Shown here in pieces: positions 1 through 7,155 of a DNA stretch of 13,966 bases. This stretch comes from JBKQVT01 sp052139835. GTDB taxonomy: Bacteria; Planctomycetota; Planctomycetia; Pirellulales; Thermoguttaceae. Numbering within the stretch: position 1 is the first letter of the stretch; each line of letters begins with the position of its first letter. The position numbers and the translations under genes are program-made. Under the pieces are notes generated by a model. That model did not search any database, was not told where the DNA came from, and saw only the letters and a list, made by a program, of their open reading frames with translations. The stretch is from assembly GCA_052139835.1 (NCBI GenBank), contig JBKQVT010000209.1, positions 1 to 13,966 of the forward strand, given 5' to 3'.

Positions 1-163
1 GGTGCATAACCTTCATGTGGGGCTTTGCATGTTTTAGCATGCTCGCTTCAAGCCGGTAGATGCTCCTCAACTTTTCCGCGACCGCAGTTCGGTCTTCAAA
101 CCGCTCCTTCTGTATTCTCGTCATGTATAGGACGTCCACCTCAGAGATGAATTCCTCTCCTGG
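1..163 (-). pseudogene. pyrB: Aspartate carbamoyltransferase C-terminal segment, 5'-truncated
   Basis: Read on the minus strand from about 163 down to the window edge, the frame gives EEFISEVDVLYMTRIQKERF, then a helical stretch, then SMLKHAKPHMKVMH with the next base a C (a Pro codon start). This is the conserved C-terminal block of class II (E. coli-like/CAD-like) aspartate carbamoyltransferase: 'aDVLYMTRiQKERF ... lkaAk..MkVmHPLPRvdEI'. The family makes N-carbamoyl-aspartate in pyrimidine synthesis. The frame stays open above 163 to beyond 300, but that sequence (for example TCGCRPG and Arg/Gly-rich stretches) does not resemble ATCase, no plausible start codon is present, and a promoter for the opposite strand begins at 261. 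So the gene lacks its first two thirds, and its 3' end lies outside the window. Base composition is lower in GC than the genes to the right. It could be a relic, or a foreign end joined by rearrangement or misassembly. Confidence 0.72.
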
Positions 164-260
164 ACGACAGCCGCATGTGGCGGACTTACTGGGCAACCCC
201 AGAGCTCGCAAGGAATTAGCGGTGCCAGAGAATCTGGCCGCACACGCGTCGCGCCCCTCC

Positions 261-290
261 TTGACAGCACGCCTTCCCCGCGGCCATAAT
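261..290 (+). promoter_or_regulatory. Sigma-70-type promoter upstream of the secreted protein gene
   Basis: TTGACA (261-266), an 18-bp spacer and CATAAT (285-290) give a near-consensus vegetative promoter with a start expected near 297. It lies 84 bp before the GTG at 374 and marks where the high-GC unit to the right begins. This is pattern matching only. Confidence 0.6.
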
Positions 291-303
291 TCAAGGGCGA
301 TGT

Positions 304-324
304 GCCCGCGTTTTTTTCGCGGGC
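304..324. other. Hairpin with a seven-T loop in the presumed 5' leader
   Basis: GCCCGCG (304-310), TTTTTTT (311-317) and CGCGGGC (318-324) form a perfect 7-bp stem whose whole loop is T. It lies a few bases after the predicted transcription start and about 50 bp before the chosen GTG. The U-run is in the loop, not after the stem, so it is not a classical terminator. It may be a leader structure or have no function. Confidence 0.4.
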
Positions 325-373
325 CCGTGGATGCCCGCCGGGGCGCGGGGGCTACCGCAGGGGGACCAGCCTG

Positions 374-1225
374 GTGCGACGGTTCGTCGGCTCCATCTCG
401 ATTTGTCTTTGCGCCGCGGCGCTGGCCGCCGGGGCGCAGGTGGAGGACGCCGGCATCTCGGCCCGACACCACGCCTGGGGCCGTTTCCGCCCCGGGGCCT
501 GGAAACGGGTCCGCGTCATCACCGAGACCTTCGACGACCACGGCTCGCTTGCCAGCACCAATGTCACCGAAACCAGGACCACGCTGCAAAGGGTCGAGGA
601 CGACGGCGTCACGCTGCAAATTGAAGTCGACATGGAGGTGGCCGGCAAGCAGTTCGACGCCCAGCCGCAATGTCTCAAGCAGGGCTTTCACGGCGAGGTG
701 CTCAGTCCGGAGCTGAAGGTCAAGCCCTCGCAGCCCGCCCAGGTGATCGTCGAAGATCGCAAGGTCCCCTGCCAACTCCAGCAGTTGGAGCTGGGCGGCG
801 ATCACAAGACGCTCGTCAGCGTCTACTACTCCGACACCGTCGCGCCCTATGTGCTGAAACGGGAGAGCGTCACTACCGACAGCGACGGCAAGACCGTTTT
901 GGGAAAGACCACCGTCGACGTCGTGGCGCTGGATCTGCCCTGGCAGGTCCTCGACGAGATCCGAAACGTCGCCTGCGTCAGGACGCTGCAGAAACACGCC
1001 AAGGGCACGGTCACTACGTTGTCGATGACCTCGCCGGCGATCCCCGGCGGCGTGGTCTATCACACCTCGAAGGAGACCGATTCCGGCGGCCGGCTTACCC
1101 GCCGCAGCGTGCTGGAGCTGGTCGGCTACGGCTTGCAGCCGGAACAGGAGCGGGGCGGCATGTTCGGGCGGGGCAAGCGGCCGCCGCGCGGCCGGAAGGC
1201 GACGGCCCATTCGGCCCCCTGGTAA
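374..1225 (+). CDS. Secreted protein of unknown function
   Basis: I do not recognise the family. The chosen GTG at 374 gives VRRFVGSISICLCAAALAAGAQVEDAG, a good signal peptide with two Arg, a hydrophobic core and an Ala-x-Ala-like cleavage site near residue 21, so the product is probably exported or periplasmic (283 aa). A purine-rich stretch (GGGGGA, about 360-365) sits 9 bases upstream. The frame opens earlier, with a GTG at 302, but that would add an Arg/Gly-rich, non-signal extension. The mature part is soluble and beta-rich, with many Val/Thr strands (for example 'VTLQIEVDMEVAG') and no membrane segment. It has several Cys (two in a PQCLKQG and a VPCQLQQ context) and ends in a basic Arg/Gly/Pro tail. 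It converges on nadB across 103 bp containing a hairpin. It has its own promoter and is probably monocistronic. Confidence 0.7.
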   Translation: MRRFVGSISICLCAAALAAGAQVEDAGISARHHAWGRFRPGAWKRVRVITETFDDHGSLASTNVTETRTTLQRVEDDGVTLQIEVDMEVAGKQFDAQPQCLKQGFHGEVLSPELKVKPSQPAQVIVEDRKVPCQLQQLELGGDHKTLVSVYYSDTVAPYVLKRESVTTDSDGKTVLGKTTVDVVALDLPWQVLDEIRNVACVRTLQKHAKGTVTTLSMTSPAIPGGVVYHTSKETDSGGRLTRRSVLELVGYGLQPEQERGGMFGRGKRPPRGRKATAHSAPW

Positions 1226-1229
1226 CCGC

Positions 1230-1260
1230 AAGGATGAAGGATGAAGGATAAAGGATGAAG
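1230..1260 (+). repeat. Tandem heptad repeat, unit AAGGATG
   Basis: AAGGATG, AAGGATG, AAGGATA, AAGGATG and a partial AAG follow each other without gaps, starting five bases after the stop codon of the secreted protein gene. The inverted complement of two units recurs at 1281-1296. I associate similar heptads with intergenic regions of planctomycete genomes, but that is recollection, not something shown here. Confidence 0.75.
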
Positions 1261-1296
1261 GGGCGGCGGCCGGTTCCTCCTTTATCCTTCATCCTT
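1237..1296. terminator. Inverted repeat between convergent genes, possible bidirectional terminator
   Basis: AAGGATGAAGGATAAA (1237-1252) pairs perfectly with TTTATCCTTCATCCTT (1281-1296). Three more pairs extend inward (1253-1255 with 1278-1280), and further short pairing follows a mismatch. It lies in the 103-bp space between two genes that end facing each other, so a terminator for both strands is plausible. There is no T-tract after either arm, so intrinsic termination is not certain. Confidence 0.5.
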
Positions 1297-1328
1297 AGCT
1301 TGCCTCCCTGGTGAATTCCGCGCTGTAA

Positions 1329-2939
1329 TCACTCCGTCTCCCGCTGGAACGTGAGGTGGCGGTTCCACTGCCGGTCGTCCAGCGCGGGGAAATCGGTGCG
1401 CACCTGGGCGCCGCGGCTCTCGCAGCGCTGCAGCGCGGAGCGGATCATCAGCCGGGCCACGATGAGCATGTTCTGCAGCTCCCAGCCGGTGGGATCGGCG
1501 AACTGCCGCGCCAGCACGTAGCCGCACCAGTGGTTGATGTTGGCCTCGGCTTCGGCGAGCCCTTCGGCGTCGCGCTGCACGCCCACGTTGCGCCACATCA
1601 GGCTCTTCAGGGCGTTGCGGATGTCGTCGAGGTTCAGCGGCTCGCCGACGGAGTCCAGGCGCGGGTTCTCCAGCCGCAGGGCGGCGAAGTCGTCGTGGAT
1701 TGCGGCGGCCACCCGCGAGGCCCCCGCGCCGGCATGCGCCCCGTAGACCATCGCCTCCAGGAGGCTGTTGGATGCCAGGCGGTTGGCGCCGTGCAGTCCG
1801 CTGGCCGAGACTTCGCCGGCCGCCCACAGTCCCGGCAGCGTGCTGCGCCCCTCGGCGTCGACGGTCACGCCGCCCATCATGTAATGGGCGCCGGGACGCA
1901 CGGGGATGCGGTCGCGGGTGATGTCCAGGCCAAATTCCGCGCAAATGGCGGCGATGCCGGGAAATCGCCCCCGCACCGCCGCGGCGTCCAAGTGGGTCAA
2001 GTCCAGGTAGACGTTGGGATGCCGCGTCCGCTCCATCTGGCTGACAATCGCCAGGCTGACCACGTCGCGGGGGGCCAATTCGCCGCGGGGGTCGTACTCG
2101 AACATGAACCGCTCGCCGTGGCGGTCGACCAGCCAGGCCCCTTCGCCGCGGGCCGCCTCGCTGATGAGCTGCCGGCTGCCGCCGGCGATGTAGAGCACGG
2201 TGGGATGAAACTGCATGAACTCCATGTCGCGCAGCTCGGCCCCGGCGCGGTAGGCGATGGCCAGGCCGTCGCCGGTGGCCACGGCGGGGTTGGTCGTTTC
2301 CCGATAGAGCTGCCCTGCCCCGCCGGTGGCCAGGATCGTTTGTTTCGCCCAGACGGCGGTCTTGCCATGCAGGCCGCTCCAAACGATCGCCCCGCGGCAG
2401 TCGCCCTCGGAGGTGAGCAGGTCGATAGTAAAGGTGTTTTCCCAGATGTCCACGTGGGGCAGGTTTTCCACCTGCGCCGCCACGGCGCGGACGACCTCCT
2501 TGCCGGTGGCATCGCCGAAGGCGTGGGCGATGCGATCGCGGCCGTGGCCGCCCTCGCGGCCCAGCGCCAACCGGCCGTCCTCTTGGTCGAACCTGGTCCC
2601 CCAGGCCAGCAGCTCCCGGATCCGCTCGGGCCCCTCGCCCACCACGCGGCGGACGACTTCGGGATCGCACAACGAGCCGCCGGCGGCCAACGTGTCGGCC
2701 ACGTGCTCCTCGCAGCAGTCGTCGGGCCCCACGGCGCCGGCGATGCCCCCCTGGGCGTGCCCGCTGTTGGACTCCCAGCGCCCGTCCTTGGTCACCAACA
2801 GGACCGACAACTGCGGATCGACCTCCAGCGCCGCCCGCAGCCCGGCCAGGCCCCCGCCGATGATCAGCACGTCGGTGAAGAAGTGCGGCACGCGCTTGGG
2901 ATGGAAAGGCACGAGGTATCGAGGCGTGGCGGTCAGCAT
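1329..2939 (-). CDS. nadB: L-aspartate oxidase
   Basis: This FAD flavoenzyme oxidises L-aspartate to iminoaspartate, the first step of de novo NAD synthesis, in the cytosol. The 536 aa match the family length. Seen in order: the FAD dinucleotide-binding motif VLIIGGGLAGLRAA (about 24-37), SNSGHAQGGIA (57-67), the flavin/substrate block HPTVLY (245-250), ISEAARGEGAWL (about 259-270), PGAHYMMGGV with the active-site His (about 349-358), and WAAGEVSASGLHGANRLASN then SLLE (about 372-395). The last two blocks separate NadB from succinate dehydrogenase/fumarate reductase flavoproteins, whose C-terminal domains differ. The C-terminal helical domain is complete (ELQNMLIVARLMI). The ATG at 2939 has no clear Shine-Dalgarno sequence, and a shorter start just before HFFTDV is possible. 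The gene lies 79 bp downstream of the large membrane protein gene on the same strand. An extended -10 in that gap suggests its own promoter. nadA and nadC are not in the window. Confidence 0.95.
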   Translation of the reverse strand: MLTATPRYLVPFHPKRVPHFFTDVLIIGGGLAGLRAALEVDPQLSVLLVTKDGRWESNSGHAQGGIAGAVGPDDCCEEHVADTLAAGGSLCDPEVVRRVVGEGPERIRELLAWGTRFDQEDGRLALGREGGHGRDRIAHAFGDATGKEVVRAVAAQVENLPHVDIWENTFTIDLLTSEGDCRGAIVWSGLHGKTAVWAKQTILATGGAGQLYRETTNPAVATGDGLAIAYRAGAELRDMEFMQFHPTVLYIAGGSRQLISEAARGEGAWLVDRHGERFMFEYDPRGELAPRDVVSLAIVSQMERTRHPNVYLDLTHLDAAAVRGRFPGIAAICAEFGLDITRDRIPVRPGAHYMMGGVTVDAEGRSTLPGLWAAGEVSASGLHGANRLASNSLLEAMVYGAHAGAGASRVAAAIHDDFAALRLENPRLDSVGEPLNLDDIRNALKSLMWRNVGVQRDAEGLAEAEANINHWCGYVLARQFADPTGWELQNMLIVARLMIRSALQRCESRGAQVRTDFPALDDRQWNRHLTFQRETE

Positions 2940-2981
2940 GGCAGCGCAGCGGGCGGGATCGTCGGGGCGGGCAATCGCTTC

Positions 2982-2990
2982 ATTGTATCA
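2982..2990 (-). promoter_or_regulatory. Possible extended -10 promoter for nadB
   Basis: On the minus strand TGATACAAT occurs in the 79-bp gap upstream of nadB: TG, one base, then TACAAT, the form of an extended -10 element. The predicted start near 2975 leaves a leader of about 36 nt. The -35 position (TGGCTG) is poor, as is usual for extended -10 promoters. Nothing else supports it. Confidence 0.4.
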
Positions 2991-3018
2991 CCGCCGCGGG
3001 CGGGCAGCCAGCAGAGGC

Positions 3019-6000
3019 TCAGCGGCCGCCGGTGGCGACGCCGCGGCGATAATTGCGGACCGGCTCGGCCCAGTCGGGGGGCGGCTCGCTACGGGGGCCT
3101 TCACGGAGCTTTTCCATCTTGTCCGGCGCATTCTTGTCGGCGGAGAGCCGCGTGCCCTGCGGCCGCAGGCCCAGGCTCTTGATGGCCTCGTCGAGCGTCC
3201 TCTTCGCCGCCGCGCCTTCGGGACCTTGCTGGCCGGCCGCCCGCTTCATCTGTTCCCAACGCCGCAAGAACCCCTCGGCGTCCTCGCGGCTCCAGCCCAA
3301 CTGGTCCAGCAGGCTCGACTTGTCCTTGGCCATCTGGTCGCGGAGATACTCCAAGGCCAGATCGGTTTGCTTGCGGGCGAATTCGAGGTTGGGATCGTCG
3401 CCGCCGGGATTTTTCGCGGCCGGGGGCGGGCGCTCGGGCAACATCCCCGGCTGGCCGCCGGTCAGGGGATCGCCGCCGCCCTGCACACCCGGCTTGTTGC
3501 CGCCGCCGGACTGGCTGCCGCTGGCGCCTTCGCCGCCGGCGTCCTTGTCGGGCGCCGCGTTATCCGCCGACTGGCCTTCCGGCTTCTGGGCGGAGCCGCT
3601 GCCGCCGGCTTGCTGGCCCGTCTGGCCCGTGCCGGCGCCGGACGCCTTGGCCTGGCTGCCGGTGGGATGGCCGGACTTCACCTGGTCGCCCTTGCCGGTG
3701 CCCACGTCGCCTTCGCCCCTCTGGTTGGCCTGGGAACCGCCGGTGTCGGACGGGGTGTGGGTGCCTTCGGTGCCGACGCCTTCCTTCTTTGCATGTACGC
3801 CGCCACCCTCCTCGCCGCCGCCGGGGCGATCCCCGGCGTTCGCCCCCTTGGAGTTCGATTGCTTCGAGCCAACACTGGGCGATTTGGGCGATTCGTCGTC
3901 CGCGCGGGGCTGACCTTGGGCCGCGTCGTCCGAGTGTTTTGGGCTCCTCTCGTTGTTGTTCTGCGCCGGGGGCGAACCGGTCGTCTGGTTGGTGCTCTTG
4001 CCGGGACCCGCCGCTTGCTGCTGCTCGGTCTCCCCGCCCTTCCGCTCCTGGCTATCCGCGGGCTGTTGATCGCCTTTGGCCTTCGGGGCGCTCGGCTTTT
4101 GCTCGCTGGCGCCGCTCCTCTCGCCGGGGGTCTTGCTGCCGGCGGGCGTGTCACCGGGCTTCGATTGGGCACCCTCGGGCGAGCCGCTGGGAAGCTGCTG
4201 CGCGCCGAGCTGCGGTGAACCGTTGGGCCGTTGCTCTGTGCTCTGTTGCCCGCTGGTGGCGCCCGGCTGCGGCTGCGTGCCCGGCTGCGGCTGCGTGCCG
4301 GGCTGCGGTTGCGTACCCGACTGCGATTGCGTACCCGACTGCGGTTGCGTGCCCGGCTGCGGTTGCGTGCCTGGCTGCGGTTGCGTGCCTGGCTGCGGTT
4401 GCGTGCCTGACTGCGGTTGCGTGCCTGACTGCGATTGCGTGCCTGACTGCGATTGCGTGCCTGACTGCGATTGCGTGCCCGGCTGCGGTTGCGTGCCGGG
4501 TTGCGGTTGGCTGCCCTGCTGGGGCTGTGTGCCCGACTGCGATTGCGTGCCGGGCTGCGGCTGTGTGCCTGGTTGCGGTTGTGTGCCTGACTGCGATTGG
4601 GTACCCGACTGCGACTGCGTGCCTGACTGCGACTGGCTACCCGACTGCGATTGCGTGCCGGGTTGCGGCTGGCTGCCCTGCTTCGACTGACTACCCTGTT
4701 GCGGCTGGCTGCCCTGTTGCGACTGACTACCTTGTTGCGGTTGGCTCCCCTGCTGCGGCTGGCTGCCTTGCTGCGGTTGGCTGCCTTGTTGCGGTGGCTG
4801 CTGGTCGCTCGTTTGGTTCTGCGGCTGGGCTTTTCGGCGTTCTTCGTCGATCTTGGCCATGGCATCGGAGTCCTGGCTGCCGTCGGAATTGGTCCTGGGC
4901 TCCTCAGGCTGGGCGGGCTGTTCGCCAGGCTTGTTGGGCTGCTGATCCGGCTTCTGCTCGGGGCCGGTCGAGTCCGGATTGTTTTCTTCCGGTTTCTCGG
5001 GCGAGGGCTCAACTTTCTCGTCCGGCGGCTTCTCGCCGGCGGGCGCACCGTTTTTGGGCTCGGACTGGGGCGAACTCGGTTTCGCCTCCGGGCGCTCCTG
5101 GTCCGGATTGCGCTGGGCAGGATGCGGCTGCGGCCCTTCCCGCGACTCGGCGTGGTCGCCGGCGATGACGGTGATCAAGCGCCGGCCGGCGGTCTCGGCG
5201 TGGTTGGCCACCGGCTCCTTGTTGTCTTCGGCCTCAGCCCAATAGGTGACGCGGTCGCCGGCCTTCAGGCCCAGCCCGGCGGGCTTGAAGGTGTAGGTCT
5301 TCTGGAATATTTTCTCCCAGGCCTTTTCCGGCGCGGGGCAGGTCAGCAGCGGGGGGATGGGCAGGCTGGCGCCGTCGCGCTCCGCGCGGATCGCCACCCG
5401 CCGCAGGCCGAAATCGGGGTCCTGGGCCCAGACGCCGATCTCCAACTGGCCATCCACCGGCACCTGCACCTCCTCTTGTTCCGGCGCGGCGAACTTCACC
5501 TCCGGCGGCCGGTCGCGGACGACCTCGATGCGATAGCGGATGGGGCGGTTATTGCCGCGGCCCTGGGCATCGGTGAAGAGGACCTGGTACGACTCGTGCT
5601 GCGGCTTCGTCGGATCGTCGGCATCCAGGGCCAGGGTGAGCGTGCCGCTGGCCGTCTTGCCGGCGGCCTCCATGGCCACGCCGCGCCGCCCGCTGCCGTC
5701 CAGGTCGATCTCGGCCCGCTGAATGTCGCGGTTGGCCGTGGCATGGATGGTCGCCCGCGTCCCTTCCAGGGCGCGGATGTCGCCGCCTCGCCCCGGCACG
5801 CTGAGATCGGGCAGTCCGGTGTAGGACGGATAGTGATAGTCGATCCTGTCCACCACGATGGCCGGCGCGATTTGCACTTCGACGTGGAACGTTCGCGTGT
5901 TGCAATCGCCGGCAACCAGGCGGTAGCTCAGGTCCTGTTGCAATCCCAGGTCTCCGGGCGGCAGCGCGGCCTGGTAGCGGTTTCCTTGGCCGATGCGCGA

Positions 6001-6789
6001 GAGTTCCACGCTCTGATCGACGCTCTGGCCGTCGGCGGTGGAGTAGAAGAGGGTGACCGGCTCGTCTTGGCGGAGTCCGCTCAGGTCGGCCGAGACGCTG
6101 AGCGTGTCGCCGTGAAAGGCCACGGTATCGCCGGGCCGGACGTCTTCGATCTGCACGCGGGTGGGGGCGGCCACGTTGGACCAGGGCCAGAGGATGCGGC
6201 CGAAGGAGACCAGGGCGCTTTTGGGCGACAGGGCGCCGTAGAGGAAGGCCAGGACGACCAAGGCGGCCAGCACGCAGCCCAGGCGGACGATCCGTGCCCG
6301 ATCCACCGCGGTTTCCGCCGGCACCGTGGCCAGATCGGCGGCGGCGCGCTCCTCCAAGGCGCGATACACGATGGGCGCCACCTCGCGGCGATGACCGCGG
6401 AGGAGGAGGAAATTGATCAGGCTGTTTTTCAGCGTCGGCCGGCTGTGCTCGATCGTCTGCGCGGCAAAGACCGGATTGATGCGATGGACCAAGACGGGCA
6501 GCACGCGGGCGACGAAATAGCCGCCGCCGGCCCCCAAGAGGAACACCAGACCCAAGAGCCGCCCCCAGAAGCCCAACCCCCCGGCAATCACCCAATGGTC
6601 GACCACGGCCAGGGCCAACCGCCAGGCCAGCGAACCGGCGGCCAAGACCATCAGGCCGCCGGCGACATCGACGCTCTTCACCTGAAAACGGGTGCGGCGC
6701 AGCCGGCCATCGATGAGGACTTCGTGCTCCGTCGGTGGCGCAACGACCCCACCCGATTGAGGTGGAGGAGACAGGATTCCGCTGGCCAT
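3019..6789 (-). CDS. Large membrane-anchored DUF4175-like protein with Gln/Pro/Ser-rich repeat region
   Basis: This 1256-aa protein has three membrane segments near the N-terminus (about 43-63, 68-98 and 168-187). A periplasm-facing region of beta-sandwich character follows (about 205-560), with phrases such as VRPGDTVAFHGDTLSVSADL and YHYPSYTGLPD. From about 570 to 1110 it is low in complexity (Gln, Pro, Ser, Gly, Lys, Glu), including 29 tandem hexapeptides at about 668-841. It ends in a short conserved-looking helical domain (about 1120-1256: LEFARKQTDLALEYLRDQM, LDQLGWSREDAEGFLRRWEQM, PDWAEPVRNYRRG). This architecture resembles the DUF4175-type protein of planctomycetes, which I recall lying near MoxR/DUF58/Bat-like genes; none of those is visible here. 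Its molecular role is unknown; an envelope-associated function is inference. The ATG at 6789 has GAGAGG five bases upstream and a TATAAT 39 bp upstream. It may be co-transcribed with nadB. Confidence 0.8.
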   Translation of the reverse strand: MASGILSPPPQSGGVVAPPTEHEVLIDGRLRRTRFQVKSVDVAGGLMVLAAGSLAWRLALAVVDHWVIAGGLGFWGRLLGLVFLLGAGGGYFVARVLPVLVHRINPVFAAQTIEHSRPTLKNSLINFLLLRGHRREVAPIVYRALEERAAADLATVPAETAVDRARIVRLGCVLAALVVLAFLYGALSPKSALVSFGRILWPWSNVAAPTRVQIEDVRPGDTVAFHGDTLSVSADLSGLRQDEPVTLFYSTADGQSVDQSVELSRIGQGNRYQAALPPGDLGLQQDLSYRLVAGDCNTRTFHVEVQIAPAIVVDRIDYHYPSYTGLPDLSVPGRGGDIRALEGTRATIHATANRDIQRAEIDLDGSGRRGVAMEAAGKTASGTLTLALDADDPTKPQHESYQVLFTDAQGRGNNRPIRYRIEVVRDRPPEVKFAAPEQEEVQVPVDGQLEIGVWAQDPDFGLRRVAIRAERDGASLPIPPLLTCPAPEKAWEKIFQKTYTFKPAGLGLKAGDRVTYWAEAEDNKEPVANHAETAGRRLITVIAGDHAESREGPQPHPAQRNPDQERPEAKPSSPQSEPKNGAPAGEKPPDEKVEPSPEKPEENNPDSTGPEQKPDQQPNKPGEQPAQPEEPRTNSDGSQDSDAMAKIDEERRKAQPQNQTSDQQPPQQGSQPQQGSQPQQGSQPQQGSQSQQGSQPQQGSQSKQGSQPQPGTQSQSGSQSQSGTQSQSGTQSQSGTQPQPGTQPQPGTQSQSGTQPQQGSQPQPGTQPQPGTQSQSGTQSQSGTQSQSGTQPQSGTQPQPGTQPQPGTQPQPGTQPQSGTQSQSGTQPQPGTQPQPGTQPQPGATSGQQSTEQRPNGSPQLGAQQLPSGSPEGAQSKPGDTPAGSKTPGERSGASEQKPSAPKAKGDQQPADSQERKGGETEQQQAAGPGKSTNQTTGSPPAQNNNERSPKHSDDAAQGQPRADDESPKSPSVGSKQSNSKGANAGDRPGGGEEGGGVHAKKEGVGTEGTHTPSDTGGSQANQRGEGDVGTGKGDQVKSGHPTGSQAKASGAGTGQTGQQAGGSGSAQKPEGQSADNAAPDKDAGGEGASGSQSGGGNKPGVQGGGDPLTGGQPGMLPERPPPAAKNPGGDDPNLEFARKQTDLALEYLRDQMAKDKSSLLDQLGWSREDAEGFLRRWEQMKRAAGQQGPEGAAAKRTLDEAIKSLGLRPQGTRLSADKNAPDKMEKLREGPRSEPPPDWAEPVRNYRRGVATGGR
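4267..4788 (-). repeat. 29 tandem 18-bp units coding for hexapeptides of type (P/S/Q)G(T/S)Q(P/S)Q
   Basis: 522 bp of uninterrupted 18-bp units inside the large membrane protein gene. Read on the minus strand, the first seven units are of QGSQPQ type, and the rest are mostly PGTQPQ or SGTQSQ, with one QGSQPQ unit reappearing as the 16th. Units differ at only a few bases, and runs of identical units suggest recent duplication. The unit length is a multiple of three, so gain or loss keeps the frame. The array opens long frames on the other strand that are not genes. Confidence 0.93.
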
Positions 6790-6827
6790 GAGTACCTCTC
6801 CCCAGGGCGTGTCTGTTCCTAGTCTCT

Positions 6828-6833
6828 ATTATA
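6828..6833 (-). promoter_or_regulatory. Consensus -10 element for the large membrane protein gene
   Basis: TATAAT is read on the minus strand at 6833-6828. Transcription would start near 6821, about 32 nt before the ATG at 6789. No good -35 is found at 16-18 bp spacing, and there is no TG extension, so an activator or another sigma factor may be needed. Confidence 0.45.
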
Positions 6834-6907
6834 GACGCAAGCGGCCGGCCATGGATTCCGTAATTCTGCATTTTTGACCGCGGCTGGCAAGTCGGGAGGA
6901 ATCGATC

Positions 6908-6941
6908 CCCCTCTCCCTCCGGGAGAGGGTCGGGGTGAGGG
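6908..6941 (+). repeat. REP-like repeat, left copy of an inverted pair
   Basis: The unit contains an inner palindrome, CTCTCCC TCC GGGAGAG, followed by GGTCGGGGTGAGGG. Its reverse complement matches 6991-7024 at 32 of 34 positions. Two such units facing each other 49 bp apart resemble a bacterial interspersed mosaic element (two inverted REPs). The same type of CCCTCTCCC...GGGAGAGGG motif is widespread between genes in many bacteria; that is general knowledge. Confidence 0.75.
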
Positions 6942-6990
6942 GGAGGCGGGACGAATTGTCAACCTGGAAAGCGGGTTTCCTCCGCAGTCG

Positions 6991-7024
6991 CCCTCACCCT
7001 AACCCTCTCCCGGAGGGAGAGGGG
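6991..7024 (-). repeat. REP-like repeat, right copy of an inverted pair
   Basis: This is the reverse complement of the 6908-6941 unit with two changes (CG to TA after CCCTCACCC). On RNA the two copies could also fold into one long hairpin of about 117 nt overall. Confidence 0.75.
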
Positions 7025-7037
7025 ACCCACGTCCAGG

Positions 7038-7053
7038 CCCTCTCCTGGAGGGA
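7038..7053 (-). repeat. Third, partial REP-like copy
   Basis: CCCTCTCCTGGAGGGA differs at one base from the inner palindrome of the 6991-7024 copy (CCCTCTCCCGGAGGGA). It lacks the flanking CCCTCACCC block, so it looks like a decayed or partial copy. Confidence 0.6.
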
Positions 7054-7155
7054 CGGCGAATCCGCGGTTGACGCCGCGATTTTCCCCTGATAGCCTGACT
7101 GGCCTTAAGCAATTGTCGGCAGCGACATTATTCAATTCCTGGCGGAAGGGCCACA

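Larger units (their letters stand above)
6790..7155. other. Divergent intergenic region with REP-like repeats, no gene
   Basis: This 366-bp stretch separates the large membrane protein gene (minus) from the isocitrate dehydrogenase gene (plus). It holds the minus-strand -10 element (6828-6833), an inverted pair of 34-bp repeats (6908-6941 and 6991-7024), a partial third copy (7038-7053), and a GGAAGGG just before 7156. A TTGACG at 7068-7073 has only a poor -10 partner (TAGCCT at 7091). I see no convincing small gene here. Confidence 0.7.

Noticed and set aside
60..716. Plus-strand 218-codon open frame at the left end
   Set aside because: It overlaps the pyrB fragment antisense and the secreted protein gene out of frame. 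Composition is Arg/Pro/Ser-rich with no motif.
1356..3182. Long plus-strand open frame opposite nadB
   Set aside because: High GC leaves antisense frames open. The nadB reading carries all family motifs, while this one is a His/Gly/Ala-rich shadow.
4076..4690. Plus-strand frame coding for a Cys-rich 'VPGCGC/VPDCDC' protein that looks like a metal-binding repeat protein
   Set aside because: It is the antisense reading of the Gln/Pro/Ser hexapeptide array of the minus-strand gene, and has no independent ribosome site or domain.
4267..4788. CRISPR array
   Set aside because: The 18-bp units are directly contiguous with no spacers and keep one coding frame.
3678..5048. Arg/Ser/Asn-rich minus-strand frame overlapping the repeat region
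   Set aside because: Frame-shifted reading of the same repeat. RNRSQA-type repeats are only the +1 reading of the 18-bp units.
4651..6822. Long plus-strand open frame opposite the large membrane protein gene
   Set aside because: Antisense shadow with low-complexity composition. The minus strand has the membrane segments, promoter and start.
7068..7096. TTGACG-N17-TAGCCT as promoter of the isocitrate dehydrogenase gene
   Set aside because: The -10 matches only three of six positions, too weak to annotate.
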